Assembly (NCBI RefSeq): GCF_022631375.1
Contig: NZ_JALBGC010000004.1
Coordinates: 62,001-126,000 of the forward strand
Length of the DNA stretch: 64,000 nucleotides
Reading direction: 5' to 3'
DNA from: Hymenobacter cyanobacteriorum
GTDB lineage: Bacteria; Bacteroidota; Bacteroidia; Cytophagales; Hymenobacteraceae
Part shown: one piece after another, positions 8,993 to 18,263 of the stretch
How positions within the stretch are numbered: position 1 is the first letter of the stretch
Layout of the letters: every line of letters starts with the position of its first letter
The notes under the pieces: model-generated
Database searches by the model: none
What the model was told of the DNA's origin: nothing
What the model saw: the letters and a program-made list of their open reading frames with translations, nothing else
Program-made: the position numbers and the translations under genes

Positions 8993-9062
8993 CGCGCCCG
9001 CGCCCGCCGGGTTCGCGCCGGGGCTTCCGCTCGTTCCTCTCACCCTTCTTCCCTTAAGCCCT

Positions 9063-10541
9063 ATGGAAACTATGGAATCGACGCCCCGGTCGCCCAGCCA
9101 GATTGCGGCCGATGCCGAAATAACGGCGGCCATCGAACGGTGCTTTATCACCAAAAAAGGCATCACCTCGCACCTGATTGAGGTGACGACCCGCAACGGC
9201 GTGGTGGAGCTGACCGGCGCCACCGACAGCCTGCTCTCGCGCCGCCGGGCCGAGGAAATTGCCCTGGCCGTGCGCGGTGTGCGCGGCGTGGTGAACGAGC
9301 TAGTGGTGAACGGCCCCGACGTGAGCAGCCCCGAGCTGTACCTGAGCGTGCAGCAGGCCCTGGCCGACGACGCGGCCACCCGCGACTACAACCTGCGCAG
9401 CACGGTATCGGGCGGCATGGTCTGGCTTACGGGCACGGTGCGCTCGTGGGCCGAAAAGCAGCTGGCCCTGCGCGTGGTGGAAGGCGTGCGGGGCGTGCGC
9501 CACCTCATGGCCGACCAGCTGCGCATCTGCCACGAAGGCCCGCCCAAAACCGACCAGGAGCTCACCAGCCAGCTGCACGACATCCTCGACTGGGACATTC
9601 GCATCAACAAAAAGCACGTGCAGGTGCGCACCTCCGACCGGGTGGTGCACCTCACCGGCACGGTGGGCTCGGCCGCCGTGAAGCACCGCCTCGAAAGCCT
9701 GGCTTATGAGCTGGGCGCTACCCGAGTAGACGGCCGCGACCTGTTTGTGGCCCGCTGGGCCCAGGAGCCGGAGCTGGCCGGCGAAGAAGCCGCCGAACGC
9801 CCGGACGAAGCCATTGGCCAGGCCGTGCGCGACACCTTCGGGCGCGACCCGCGCCTGCACGATGCCCAGCCGCAGGTGGCCGTGAGCAACGGCGCCGTGA
9901 CGCTGACCGGCACCGTGAGCAACCTCTGCGCCCGGCGCTGCGCCGAGCACGATGCCCGCCACGTGGCCGGCGTGCGCGAGGTGCACAACCAGCTGAAGGT
10001 GCGCACCGAGCGGTTCTGGCCCGATGCCGACATTGCCCAGCGCATGGTGGCCGCCCTGAAGCGCGACCCTTACCTGAACCACTACGCCTTCAGCCTGACG
10101 GTCATCAACGGCCGGGCCACGCTGCACGGCTGGGTGAACAACCGCTTCGAGCAGGAGCAGGCCGGCGAGGTGGCCTCCGGCGTGAACGGCGTAGTGGACG
10201 TGGAAAACCGGGTGGCGCTTTTTCCTGACGGCTACCTGGCCGCCCAGGCCCTGGCCGGCGACCTCACCGGCACCCTGGCCAGCACCACCACGCCCCCGCC
10301 CGACGCCGAGCTGGCCGAGCGCATCCGCACGCACTTCACCTCCCTAAGCAGCTTCGATGGCCCGGCCATTGACGTGCAGGCCGAAAAAGGCCGCGTGACC
10401 CTCACTGGCACGGTGACCACCTGGCTCGACCGCCAGCTGGCCGCCCGCGAGGCCTACGACCTGGGTGCGCTGGAAGTGAACAACCACCTGCTGGTGCAGC
10501 CCCTGGCCCCGCGCCCGGCGGCGCTTGCGGCCGCCCGCTAG
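9063..10541 (+). CDS. Six-BON-domain protein
   Basis: 492 residues made almost entirely of six consecutive BON domains of about 65-75 residues, each with the pattern helix, then GxVxLTGTV, then a helix, then VxGVxxVxNxL. They begin near residues 13, 87, 160, 241, 318 and 408. BON domains occur in OsmY-like stress proteins and are thought to bind membranes, peptidoglycan or ligands. There is no signal peptide, so the protein looks cytoplasmic, unlike OsmY. A second six-BON protein is encoded at 28534-29991; both are followed by Usp genes, so a BON-Usp module is duplicated. A second Met at residue 5 is an equally possible start. Confidence 0.85.
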   Translation: METMESTPRSPSQIAADAEITAAIERCFITKKGITSHLIEVTTRNGVVELTGATDSLLSRRRAEEIALAVRGVRGVVNELVVNGPDVSSPELYLSVQQALADDAATRDYNLRSTVSGGMVWLTGTVRSWAEKQLALRVVEGVRGVRHLMADQLRICHEGPPKTDQELTSQLHDILDWDIRINKKHVQVRTSDRVVHLTGTVGSAAVKHRLESLAYELGATRVDGRDLFVARWAQEPELAGEEAAERPDEAIGQAVRDTFGRDPRLHDAQPQVAVSNGAVTLTGTVSNLCARRCAEHDARHVAGVREVHNQLKVRTERFWPDADIAQRMVAALKRDPYLNHYAFSLTVINGRATLHGWVNNRFEQEQAGEVASGVNGVVDVENRVALFPDGYLAAQALAGDLTGTLASTTTPPPDAELAERIRTHFTSLSSFDGPAIDVQAEKGRVTLTGTVTTWLDRQLAAREAYDLGALEVNNHLLVQPLAPRPAALAAAR

Positions 10542-10586
10542 CGCTGCCGGGCGCGCGGCTGCTTCAATTGCCTTATTTCCTTCGCC

Positions 10587-11405
10587 ATGAGTGCCTCCTT
10601 TGTTGTTCTCACCGATTTTTCGGCCCTGCCCAACCGGGCGCTGTCGTACGCCGCGCGGCTGGCCGAGCCCATGCACGCCCAGCTGGTGCTGCTGCACGTG
10701 CGCCACGACGGCCTGCTGGCCCCCACCGGCTACCACCACGCCCAGCAGGCAGAGCGCCAAACGGTACATGCCCTCTACGAGCTGGCGGCGGGGCAGCCGG
10801 TGACGACCGAGGTAGACATTTCGGACGAGTTTCTGTCCGATGCCGTGAAAGAGGCCGTGCACCGCCACCACCCGCTGCTGCTGGTGCTGGGCCGGCCCGG
10901 CTCGGCCACCGCGCCCCAGGAAATTGTGGTGAGCGCCGCCCTCGACCTGCTGCGCCACGTGCCCTACCCACTGCTGATAGTGCCCACCGTGGGCTGGCAG
11001 GATGCCCCGCTGCCCACCCGCGTGCTGCTGGCCGTCGATGGCGAGCCCTTTAGGCTGGCGCCGCAGCGGCACACGGTGCGCCGCCTGCTGCGCGCCACCC
11101 AGGGCACCCTGGCGGTGGTGCACGTGACCGACGCGGACCACGCCCGCCCCGATGCCGTGGAGCTGCTCGACAACCTGCGGCAAAACGACCTCGTGGACGA
11201 GCTGCGGCCCGACCAGCTGCACGAAATCAGCCGGCCGGCGGTGGTGGCCGGCGTGCTGGGCGAAGCCGAGCGCCTGCAGGCCGAGCTGCTGGTGGTGGTG
11301 GCCCGGCGGCACTGCCTGCTGGGCAGCCTGTTTCACCGCAGCGTCACGGCCCAGCTCATTCAGGAAAGCCCCGTGCCGCTGCTGCTGCTGCCCGCCGAGG
11401 ACTAA
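10587..11405 (+). CDS. Universal stress protein, tandem two-domain
   Basis: 272 residues with two UspA-like halves. The first begins MSASFVVLTDFSALPNRALS and ends near PYPLLIVPTV at about residue 134; the second begins VLLAVDGEPFRLAP and ends PVPLLLLPAED. The second half carries LLGSLFHRSVTAQLIQ, where canonical ATP-binding Usps have G-x2-G-x9-G(S/T), so classical nucleotide binding is uncertain. It starts 45 bp after the BON gene and is the first of four consecutive Usps, all probably under operator P2. The role is cytoplasmic stress tolerance of unknown mechanism. Confidence 0.88.
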   Translation: MSASFVVLTDFSALPNRALSYAARLAEPMHAQLVLLHVRHDGLLAPTGYHHAQQAERQTVHALYELAAGQPVTTEVDISDEFLSDAVKEAVHRHHPLLLVLGRPGSATAPQEIVVSAALDLLRHVPYPLLIVPTVGWQDAPLPTRVLLAVDGEPFRLAPQRHTVRRLLRATQGTLAVVHVTDADHARPDAVELLDNLRQNDLVDELRPDQLHEISRPAVVAGVLGEAERLQAELLVVVARRHCLLGSLFHRSVTAQLIQESPVPLLLLPAED

Positions 11406-11474
11406 CCTGCAACCCGCCCCGCCAGCCGCGCAAGGCGGCATTCTCTTCGCTATCTCACCTTACCCTTCTGCATA

Positions 11475-12320
11475 ATGGCGCCGTCTTTTCTGGTACTTAC
11501 TAACCTCTCGGAGACGGCCAAACTGGCGGCCCGCTACGCCGCCGTGCTTGGCGAACCGCTGCAGGTGCGCCTGGCGCTGCTCAGCCTCTATCACCATCCC
11601 CTGCTCGACCCCGACCTGCTGACCGTGACGGCCGCCCGGGCCTACCGCAGCCAGGCCGAAACCATGCACGAGCTGCAGGCCGTGGCCGAGCACCTGCCTG
11701 CGGCCGCCGAGGTGCAGGTGGCCATTGGCACGCTGCACGCGGCCGTGGCCGATGCCGTGGCCGACTGCCAGCCCCTGCTGCTGGCCATGGGCCTGAGCAT
11801 GGAGCACGACCTGCTGGACCAGCTGCTGCACAACCAGGCCCTGCCCGTGCTGCGGGCCACCCGCCGGCCCCTGCTGCTGGTGCCCGAAGGCGCCGCCGCG
11901 CCGCGCCTGCCGCAGCGCGTGCTCATGGCCGTCGATGCCGAGCCGTTCACGCTCAACGCGGCCTCCCGCCACTTGGGCGCGCTGCTGGGCTCGTGGCCGG
12001 CCGAGTATACCGTGGCGCACGTGCGCACCCGCCACGAAACGCTGGCCGAGCCGGGCCGCATGGCCCTGGCCGACGTGCGAGCCAGCAAGCTGCTCCCGCC
12101 CGGCACCGCCCTCGACCTCTGCGAAGTGCACCACCTGGCCCCGGCTTCCGGCGTGCTGCAAGCCCTGGAAGACACCGACGCCGACCTGCTGATACTCGTG
12201 GCCCGGCCCCGCAGCTTTCTGGGGCGGCTGTTCCACCGCAGCATCACGGCGCAGGTGCTGCGGCGCTGCCAGGTGCCGGTGCTGCTGCTGCCGGCCGAAG
12301 ACCCGGGCCTGCCGGAATAG
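11475..12320 (+). CDS. Universal stress protein, tandem two-domain
   Basis: 281 residues. The N-terminal half starts MAPSFLVLTNLSETAKLAARYAA, and the join to the second half is near VLMAVDAEPFTLNA (about residue 150). The C-terminal signature is FLGRLFHRSITAQVLRRCQVPVLLLP. In the first half, the region usually holding the ATP-loop glycines reads LAMGLSMEHDLLDQLL, so a canonical nucleotide site is not evident. It lies 69 bp after the preceding Usp. The paralogs are clearly diverged from one another, which suggests old duplications rather than recent copies. Confidence 0.87.
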   Translation: MAPSFLVLTNLSETAKLAARYAAVLGEPLQVRLALLSLYHHPLLDPDLLTVTAARAYRSQAETMHELQAVAEHLPAAAEVQVAIGTLHAAVADAVADCQPLLLAMGLSMEHDLLDQLLHNQALPVLRATRRPLLLVPEGAAAPRLPQRVLMAVDAEPFTLNAASRHLGALLGSWPAEYTVAHVRTRHETLAEPGRMALADVRASKLLPPGTALDLCEVHHLAPASGVLQALEDTDADLLILVARPRSFLGRLFHRSITAQVLRRCQVPVLLLPAEDPGLPE

Positions 12321-12400
12321 CGGCCCATGTACACCCGCGGGCTCAACGCCGGGCCCGCTTTAGCCACTGCCTTATTGCCCCACTTCTAGCCCCTTTTACC

Positions 12401-13285
12401 ATGGTGCCCAACATTGTTGTGCTGACTGATTTCTCGCTGGCCGCCGAGCGGGCCCGGGCCTACGCCGCCGTGCTGGCCGAGCCCATTGGGGCCGAGCTGC
12501 ACCTCGTGCACGTCTTTCTGCCCGTGCCCATCACCACCGAATACGGCATGGTGCTGCCCGTGCTCGACAAGGACTACGTGCCCGAAACCTGTCGCTGCCT
12601 GCAGCACGTGGCCGAAGTGATGCCCGTGCCCACCACGGCCGAGGTGCTGGAAGCAGACTGGCCCGGCGCCATTCGGGAGGCCCTGGATAAATATCAGCCC
12701 ATGTTGGTTGTGGCCGGCCTCACGGCCACCAGCGGTTTGCTTGATGAGTGGTTCAGCAACCGCGCCGTGCAGCTGCCGCACCAAACGGGCTGCCCGCTGC
12801 TGCTCGTGCCCGAGCACCTGCCCGATGCTGCCCTGCACCAGCCCCACCACCTGGCCCTGGCCGTGGAGGACCGCGCCTTTCAGCTGGCCCCGGCCGCCAA
12901 AGTCGTCGGGCCCCTGCTCGATGGGCTGAAGCTGGAGCCGGTGGCCGTCACGGTGCTGCCCGAAACCGCAATTGTTGGGGGCTGGACCGGGCTGCGAGCC
13001 GTGCAGCACAGCCGCCTGGCCGCCGGCATTGCCGGTTGCGGGCTGCACAAAGTGGTGGGCGAGCAGCCCGGCATGGGCATTCTGCAGGCCGTGCACGACC
13101 TGGAAGCCGACCTCGTGGCGCTGCTCGACCAGGGCCACGGCTGGGCCCACAAGTTCTTCAGCGGCAGTGTTATCGACTACGTGCTGCGCAATACGCCGGT
13201 GCCCGTGCTGCTGCTCGCGGCCCAGGTGCTCGATGCCGAGCCGGCCGCCGACGAAAACCCCGCTTTTGCTGCTGCCACCATTTAA
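12401..13285 (+). CDS. Universal stress protein, tandem two-domain
   Basis: 294 residues from MVPNIVVLTDFSLAAERARAY; the longer in-frame reading from 11993 overlaps the previous gene and is not protein-like, so ATG 12401 is used. The first half ends near CPLLLVPEHLPDA. The second half is more diverged (HLALAVEDRAFQLAP ... GHGWAHKFFSGSVIDYVLR) and has lost the HRS motif of its neighbours, reading FFSGSVI instead. It is the third of four consecutive Usps, 80 bp after the second. The divergence may mean a specialised partner rather than redundancy. Confidence 0.86.
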   Translation: MVPNIVVLTDFSLAAERARAYAAVLAEPIGAELHLVHVFLPVPITTEYGMVLPVLDKDYVPETCRCLQHVAEVMPVPTTAEVLEADWPGAIREALDKYQPMLVVAGLTATSGLLDEWFSNRAVQLPHQTGCPLLLVPEHLPDAALHQPHHLALAVEDRAFQLAPAAKVVGPLLDGLKLEPVAVTVLPETAIVGGWTGLRAVQHSRLAAGIAGCGLHKVVGEQPGMGILQAVHDLEADLVALLDQGHGWAHKFFSGSVIDYVLRNTPVPVLLLAAQVLDAEPAADENPAFAAATI

Positions 13286-13300
13286 TTTTTTTTATCTGTC

Positions 13301-14191
13301 ATGGCTCTCACGCTCATTGTATTATCTGGTTTTTATGAGCCCGCCCGGCATGCCATTCGCTACGCCGAGACGCTGGCCCAGGCCGTGCGCGGGCAGCTGG
13401 TGCTGCTGCACGTCAACCGCGCGGCCCTCTTCGACCCCTACGAGCTGGTGGGTGCGATAGGGGAGCGGGCGCACCGGCAGGAACTGGCCGCGCAGGCCGA
13501 TACCGCCGTGGCCCTGCGCCAGCTGGCCCGGGGCCTGCACGTGCCCGCCACCGTTGAGATAGCCACCGACCTGCTGCCCGACGTGGCCCGCGAGCTGGCC
13601 GCCCGCTACTGCCCGGCGCTGTTTGTACTCGGCCAGCCCGATGCCGACCACCCCGACTACGCCGGCATGACGGCCATGTGCGCCGAACTGCTGCGCGCCA
13701 GCCACTACCCGGTGCTGGCCGTGCCCACCACCATACCCACCGACCACCCGCCCCACCGCTTCCTGATTGCGGCCGACCGCGAGGAGTTCGACTTGAGCGC
13801 CAATTCCCAGGCCCTGCGCCCGCTGATAGCCTTGCTCGCCACGACGGTGGTCGTCGCCCACGTGTCGGATGGCGTGGTGGACGACGACGGCTGCGCGGCC
13901 GCTCAACGGGCCGTGCGCGAAAGTGGCCTAGTCGAATTCATGATTCCCGAGCTGCGCGGCTACCTCGACAGTGACTACGCCGAAGGCCTGCTGGGCGCCG
14001 TGCAGGACGCGCAGGCCGATGTGGTCATCACGCTGGCCCGCCAGCGCAGCTTCATGAGCGACTTGTTCCACCGCAGCGTCACGGCCCGGCTTGTGGAGCA
14101 ATGCCTCGTGCCCGTGCTGGTGCTGCCCACCGCCGCCGAAGTGCCGCAGGAAGCGGCCGCGCCCACCCACAGCGAGGCCGTGGCGCGCTAG
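13301..14191 (+). CDS. Universal stress protein, tandem two-domain
   Basis: 296 residues, beginning MALTLIVLSGFYEPARHAIR. Two UspA-like halves meet near residue 150 (HRFLIAADREEFDLSAN), and the C-terminal signature is FMSDLFHRSVTARLVEQCLVPVLVLP. The usual first-strand motif LTDFS is replaced by LSGFY. It follows the third Usp by 15 bp, the tightest spacing in the operon, so cotranscription is near certain. A 38-bp gap separates it from the Mla-type permease, so the lipid transporter may be expressed with the stress genes. Confidence 0.87.
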   Translation: MALTLIVLSGFYEPARHAIRYAETLAQAVRGQLVLLHVNRAALFDPYELVGAIGERAHRQELAAQADTAVALRQLARGLHVPATVEIATDLLPDVARELAARYCPALFVLGQPDADHPDYAGMTAMCAELLRASHYPVLAVPTTIPTDHPPHRFLIAADREEFDLSANSQALRPLIALLATTVVVAHVSDGVVDDDGCAAAQRAVRESGLVEFMIPELRGYLDSDYAEGLLGAVQDAQADVVITLARQRSFMSDLFHRSVTARLVEQCLVPVLVLPTAAEVPQEAAAPTHSEAVAR

Positions 14192-14229
14192 CCTGCACCC
14201 CTAGCTTACCGCCCCAAACTCTGCATGCC

Positions 14230-14988
14230 ATGCCCAACACCGCCCTCTTGGCCGAAACCGGCGAAATCACCAGCTTCGCCGGGCGCTTCTTCCGCGAGGG
14301 GTTTCGGCCGCGCTACGAGCTGGCCGAGCTGCTGCACCAGTGCTACGTGGTAGGCTACCAGTCGCTGCCGATGGTGGGCATCACGGGCTTTATCATGGGC
14401 ATGGTGCTCACGCTGCAAAGCCGGCCCACGATGGCGCAGTTCGGGGCCGAGTCGTGGATTCCGGTGATGGTCGGGCTCACGATTATCCGCGAGATGGGGC
14501 CGATAATTACGGCGCTGATTTTCGCGGGAAAAATCGGGTCCAGCATCGGGGCCGAGCTGGGCTCGATGCGCGTGACCGAGCAGATTGATGCCATGGAAGT
14601 GTCGGGCACCAACCCGTTCAAATACCTGGTGGCTACGCGGGTGCTGGCCACCACGCTGATGCTGCCGCTGCTCACGATTCTGGCCGATGCCATTGCGCTG
14701 TACGCTTCTTTCCTGGGCGTCAACATGAAGGGTACTACCACGCTGGCCCTGTTTACGAACAATATTTTGAGCGGGCTGACTTTCGGCGACGTGCTGCCGG
14801 CCTTTGTCAAGACCTTCTTTTTCGGGTTCGCCATTGGCCTCATCGGCTGCTACAAGGGCTACTTCTCCGATAAGGGCACCGAGGGCGTGGGGCAGGCGGC
14901 CAACTCGGCGGTGGTGGTGGCCTCGCTGGTCATTTTTCTGCTCGACCTGGTCGCCGTGCAAATTACCGGCCTGCTGGGCCTCAACTAA
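14230..14988 (+). CDS. mlaE: MlaE/YrbE-family ABC transporter permease
   Basis: 252 residues from MPNTALLAETGEI. It has the MlaE pattern: an amphipathic N-terminus, then several membrane segments including MVGITGFIMGMVLTL, and the conserved cytoplasmic ELGSMRVTEQIDAMEV coupling region. The tail VVVASLVIFLLDLVAVQI is the last helix. MlaE with MlaF and MlaD forms an inner-membrane complex that moves phospholipids between inner and outer membranes. The ATPase gene starts 13 bp later. The reading frame upstream of 14230 belongs to another frame of the Usp gene, so the ATG at 14230 is preferred. Confidence 0.92.
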   Translation: MPNTALLAETGEITSFAGRFFREGFRPRYELAELLHQCYVVGYQSLPMVGITGFIMGMVLTLQSRPTMAQFGAESWIPVMVGLTIIREMGPIITALIFAGKIGSSIGAELGSMRVTEQIDAMEVSGTNPFKYLVATRVLATTLMLPLLTILADAIALYASFLGVNMKGTTTLALFTNNILSGLTFGDVLPAFVKTFFFGFAIGLIGCYKGYFSDKGTEGVGQAANSAVVVASLVIFLLDLVAVQITGLLGLN

Positions 14989-15000
14989 CGCCAACCAGCC

Positions 15001-15786
15001 ATGCAGCCCGAATCCATCGTTCAGGAAATGCCCTCGCCGGCCGCCGCTCCCGCGATGGCGGAAACGGTGCTGACGGTGGACAACGTCAGCAAGTCGTTCG
15101 GCGATAACCACGTGCTGCGCAACTTCTCGCTGGCGCTGCGCCGGGGCGAAAACGTGGTGGTGCTGGGCAAGTCGGGCTCGGGTAAGTCGGTGCTCATCAA
15201 GTGCATCATCGGCCTGCTGCTGCCCGATGCCGGCCGCATCACGGTGCTGGGCCAGGACGTGGCCACGCTCGACCACGCCGCCATGGACCGGCTGCGGGCC
15301 AAAGTCGGCTTCCTTTTCCAGAGCAACGCCCTCTACGACTCGATGACCGTGCGCGACAACCTGCTCTTCCCGCTGCGCCGCCACTGGCTGGCCCACGGCC
15401 CGGCCGAGGAAGAAGCGCTGGTACACCAGGCCCTCGACGACGTGGGCCTGGCCCACACCGCCGAGCTGCTGCCGGCCGAGCTCTCGGGCGGCATGCGCAA
15501 GCGCATCGCGCTGGCCCGCACCCTCATCCTGCGCCCCGACATCATTCTCTATGACGAACCCACCACCGGCCTCGACCCCGTGACGGCCCGCGAAATCGAC
15601 CACCTCATCCGCGAAGTGCAGCAGAAATACCGCACCTCGGCCCTCATCATCTCGCACGATATGAACTGCGTGCGCCTAGTAGCCGACCGCGTGGTGCTGC
15701 TGGTCGACGGCCGGTGCTACGCGGAAGGGACTTACGAAGAATTAGCTGGCAATGCGGACCCCAAAGTGCATGAGTTTTTTGCCTGA
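15001..15786 (+). CDS. mlaF: MlaF-type ABC transporter ATPase
   Basis: 261 residues. Walker A is GKSGSGKS near residue 58, the Q-loop lies in GFLFQSNALYDSMTV, the ABC signature is LSGGMRKRIALART, Walker B is IILYDEPTTGLDP, and the switch His lies in SHDMN. The SNALYDSMTV form of the Q-loop is typical of MlaF. It energises lipid transfer by the MlaE permease encoded 13 bp upstream. Its stop is followed by a large inverted repeat (15801-15908) that separates it from the MCE gene. Confidence 0.93.
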   Translation: MQPESIVQEMPSPAAAPAMAETVLTVDNVSKSFGDNHVLRNFSLALRRGENVVVLGKSGSGKSVLIKCIIGLLLPDAGRITVLGQDVATLDHAAMDRLRAKVGFLFQSNALYDSMTVRDNLLFPLRRHWLAHGPAEEEALVHQALDDVGLAHTAELLPAELSGGMRKRIALARTLILRPDIILYDEPTTGLDPVTAREIDHLIREVQQKYRTSALIISHDMNCVRLVADRVVLLVDGRCYAEGTYEELAGNADPKVHEFFA

Positions 15787-15800
15787 AAACGAAAGAAGAA

Positions 15801-15908
15801 CGTCATGGTGAGCGCAGTCGAAGCATCTCTACCGCTTCGTTGGCACAATTGATTTCACGATTGATTTACTTCTGCGGCAGAGATGCTTCGACTGCGCTCA
15901 GCATGACG
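15801..15908. repeat. Inverted repeat, 35-bp arms, inside the mla operon
   Basis: Arms 15801-15835 and 15874-15908 are complementary at 33 of 35 positions, with a 38-base AT-richer loop. The ends read CGTCATG...CATGACG, related to the TGTCAT...ATGACA ends of the elements at 56835, 58553 and 61203. It fills the gap between mlaF and mlaD, so an mRNA crossing it would fold into a very stable hairpin. Confidence 0.8.
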
Positions 15909-15960
15909 ACAGGCTAGTAATTCAACCCTCAACATTCAAAACTCAACCCTCACCAAACCC

Positions 15961-16944
15961 ATGCCCCAACGCCCGACCGGAAATTATGTGAAGCTGGGCC
16001 TATTCGTGGTCGTGGGAACGGTGTGCCTGCTCGGGACGCTTTTCCTGCTGGGGCGGCAGCAGAGCCTGTTCAGCCGCAGCTTTGTGGTGCGGGCTGATTT
16101 CCGGAACGTGTCGGGCCTGCTTACGGGGAATAATGTGCGGCTGGGCGGCATCACGGTGGGCACGGTGCGCCAGATTCAACTGCTGAACGACAGCACGGTG
16201 CGCGTGGCCATCAACCTGAACCGCGACGCCCAACCTTTCGTGCGCAAAAACGCGGTGGCCGCCATCGGCACCGACGGGCTGGTGGGCAACACCATCATCA
16301 ACCTCACGGCCCAGCCCGGCGCGGCCCCGGCCGTGCAGCCCGGCGACCTGCTGCACACCCGCCGCCCGGTCGGCATGGATGATTTGCTGAGCACCTTCGA
16401 CGTGTCGAACAAAAACCTGGTCAGCATCACCCGCGACCTGCGCCAGATAACGGGCCGGCTCAACGGCAGCAAGGCTCTGTGGGGCCTGCTCGACGACCAA
16501 CAGCTGGCCGATAACCTGCGCCACAGCCTGCGCAACGCCGCCGAGGCTTCCGGCCAGCTAAGTTTGGCTTCGCACGACGTGGCCCGGCTCACCGGTGGGG
16601 TGCGGCAGGGGCGGGGGCCGCTCGGCTACCTGCTCACCGACACGGCATTTGCGGGGCGGCTGGGGCACGCCTCGCGGGGCCTGGCCGGCACTTCCGACAC
16701 GCTGGGCGCGCTGCTCGCCAACCTGAAAGGGCAGGTAGCCAACGGGGCCGGCCCTGTGCACACATTGCTCGGCGACACCACCGCCAGTCGGCAGCTGCGC
16801 CAAACCATGCACAACGTAGAGCAGGGCACGGCTGGCTTCAACCGCAGCATGGAGGCCCTGCAGCACAACTTCCTGCTGCGCGGCTACCTGCGCCGCCAGC
16901 AGAAAAAGCAGGCCCGGGCGGCATCAGCCACGATGGTTCATTAA
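15961..16944 (+). CDS. mlaD: MlaD/MCE-family lipid-binding protein
   Basis: 327 residues. One N-terminal membrane helix (LGLFVVVGTVCLLGTLFLLG) is followed by an MCE domain from about residue 38, with FRNVSGLLTGNNVRLGGITVG at its core, which is the characteristic MCE signature. The C-terminal half is helical and rich in Gln, Asn and Leu, as in Bacteroidota MCE proteins with long alpha-helical tails. It should form the periplasmic hexameric ring of the Mla complex. It is separated from mlaF by 174 bp holding an inverted repeat but keeps direction and partnership. Confidence 0.9.
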   Translation: MPQRPTGNYVKLGLFVVVGTVCLLGTLFLLGRQQSLFSRSFVVRADFRNVSGLLTGNNVRLGGITVGTVRQIQLLNDSTVRVAINLNRDAQPFVRKNAVAAIGTDGLVGNTIINLTAQPGAAPAVQPGDLLHTRRPVGMDDLLSTFDVSNKNLVSITRDLRQITGRLNGSKALWGLLDDQQLADNLRHSLRNAAEASGQLSLASHDVARLTGGVRQGRGPLGYLLTDTAFAGRLGHASRGLAGTSDTLGALLANLKGQVANGAGPVHTLLGDTTASRQLRQTMHNVEQGTAGFNRSMEALQHNFLLRGYLRRQQKKQARAASATMVH

Positions 16945-16979
16945 CTGCCAAAGCTATTCAAGCTCCGGCGACGAATGAG

Positions 16980-17090
16980 GTAGAGACGCGACACTTCGCG
17001 TCTCCGCGTTGAACGATGTTCGTTGAACAGTGTCCATTGTCCGATGGCTTGGCGGCGTGAACGCAGAGACGCGAAGTGTCGCGTCTCTAC
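16980..17090. repeat. Inverted repeat, 30-bp arms, between convergent genes
   Basis: Arms 16980-17009 and 17061-17090 match at 29 of 30 positions. Each arm is itself internally palindromic (GAGACGCGA/TCGCGTCTC), so two nested hairpins are possible. It lies between the ends of mlaD and the convergent alcohol dehydrogenase gene and may act as a bidirectional transcription barrier, although no T-run follows. Confidence 0.75.
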
Positions 17091-17129
17091 ATCCTCACTG
17101 GCAAATTAGCCGCAGGGATTTCAGTGATG

Positions 17130-18215
17130 CTATACCAGTTCAATCAACGCCTCATTTGCGGCAAATCCGGCCGCTAAGGGAGCCGCAGCGGTAAGGTCGA
17201 GCACCACGCGGCCTTCGATGGTGCCGGCTTTCATGGCATCCAGCACCTGGTTGATGTTTTCGAGCGGCTCGCAGTGGTAATGCACTTTTACCTTGCCCTG
17301 GGCGGCGAAGGCCAGGCTTTCGGTGAGGTCCTGCCGGGTGCCCACGATGGAGCCGCGCACGGTTTTACGCGTTAGCACCATGTCAAAAATGCTCAGCTCG
17401 AAGCTGCCCGGCGGCAGGCCCACCAACGCCAACGTGCCCCGGCGGCGCAGCATGGCCACGCCCTGCGCAAACGCCGGCTGCGATGGGGCCGTGACGAGCA
17501 CGCCGTGCGCCCCGCCAATGCGCTCCTGAATAACGGCCACGGCATCTTCCTCGGCCGCGTTCACCACCAGCTCGGCCCCGACGGACCGGGCCAGCGCCAG
17601 TTGGTCAGCGCGAATGTCGACGGCGGCCACGCGCATGCCCATGGCGCGGGCGTATTGCACCGCCAGGTGGCCCAGCCCGCCCACACCCGAAATCACGACC
17701 CACTGGCCGGGCTTCACCTCGGTTTCCTTCAGGCCCTTGTACACCGTGACGCCGGCGCACAGAATGGGCGCGGCTTCCTGGAATGACAGGTTGTCGGGCA
17801 GCAGGCCAACGTAGTCGGGGTCGGCCAGCACGTACTCGGCGTAGCTGCCGGGCACCGAGTAGCCGGTGTTCTGCTGCTTTTCGCAGAGGGTTTCCCAGCC
17901 GGTGCGGCAGTATTCGCAGTGCCCGCAGGCGGTGAACAGCCACGGCACGCCCACGCGGTCGCCCAGCTGCACGGCCGTTACGCCGGTGCCCAGGGCCACC
18001 ACCGTGCCCACGCCCTCGTGGCCCAGAATGAGGGGCAGGGTGGCCTTCACCGGCCAGTCGCCGTTGATGGCGTGCAAATCGGTGTGGCACACGCCGCCGG
18101 CCGCCACCTGCACCAGAATGCGGCCGGGCGGCACTTCCGGCACCGGCACGTGCTCAATTTGCAGCGGCTCGCCGTAGGCGTGGCACACGGCGGCTTTCAT
18201 GGTGGGGGAGGGCAT
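17130..18215 (-). CDS. adhP: Zinc-dependent alcohol dehydrogenase (AdhP-like)
   Basis: 361 residues from MPSPTMKAAVCHAYGEP (MKAAV at 18200 is an alternative start). Catalytic zinc ligands lie in GGVCHTDLHA and GHEGVGTV. The structural zinc Cys set lies in ACGHCEYCRTGWETLC, and the NAD-binding motif is GVGGLGHLAVQYA near residue 175. The closest named family is the propanol-preferring/ethanol dehydrogenase AdhP, interconverting primary alcohols and aldehydes with NAD. It lies 48 bp downstream of pfkB on the same strand and probably shares the transcript controlled by operator P3, linking glycolysis to fermentation. Confidence 0.9.
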   Translation of the reverse strand: MPSPTMKAAVCHAYGEPLQIEHVPVPEVPPGRILVQVAAGGVCHTDLHAINGDWPVKATLPLILGHEGVGTVVALGTGVTAVQLGDRVGVPWLFTACGHCEYCRTGWETLCEKQQNTGYSVPGSYAEYVLADPDYVGLLPDNLSFQEAAPILCAGVTVYKGLKETEVKPGQWVVISGVGGLGHLAVQYARAMGMRVAAVDIRADQLALARSVGAELVVNAAEEDAVAVIQERIGGAHGVLVTAPSQPAFAQGVAMLRRRGTLALVGLPPGSFELSIFDMVLTRKTVRGSIVGTRQDLTESLAFAAQGKVKVHYHCEPLENINQVLDAMKAGTIEGRVVLDLTAAAPLAAGFAANEALIELV

Positions 18216-18263
18216 GGTTTTCTGGGAGGTGATAATTAATGAGATGCTAAAGTGCCCGGGCAA

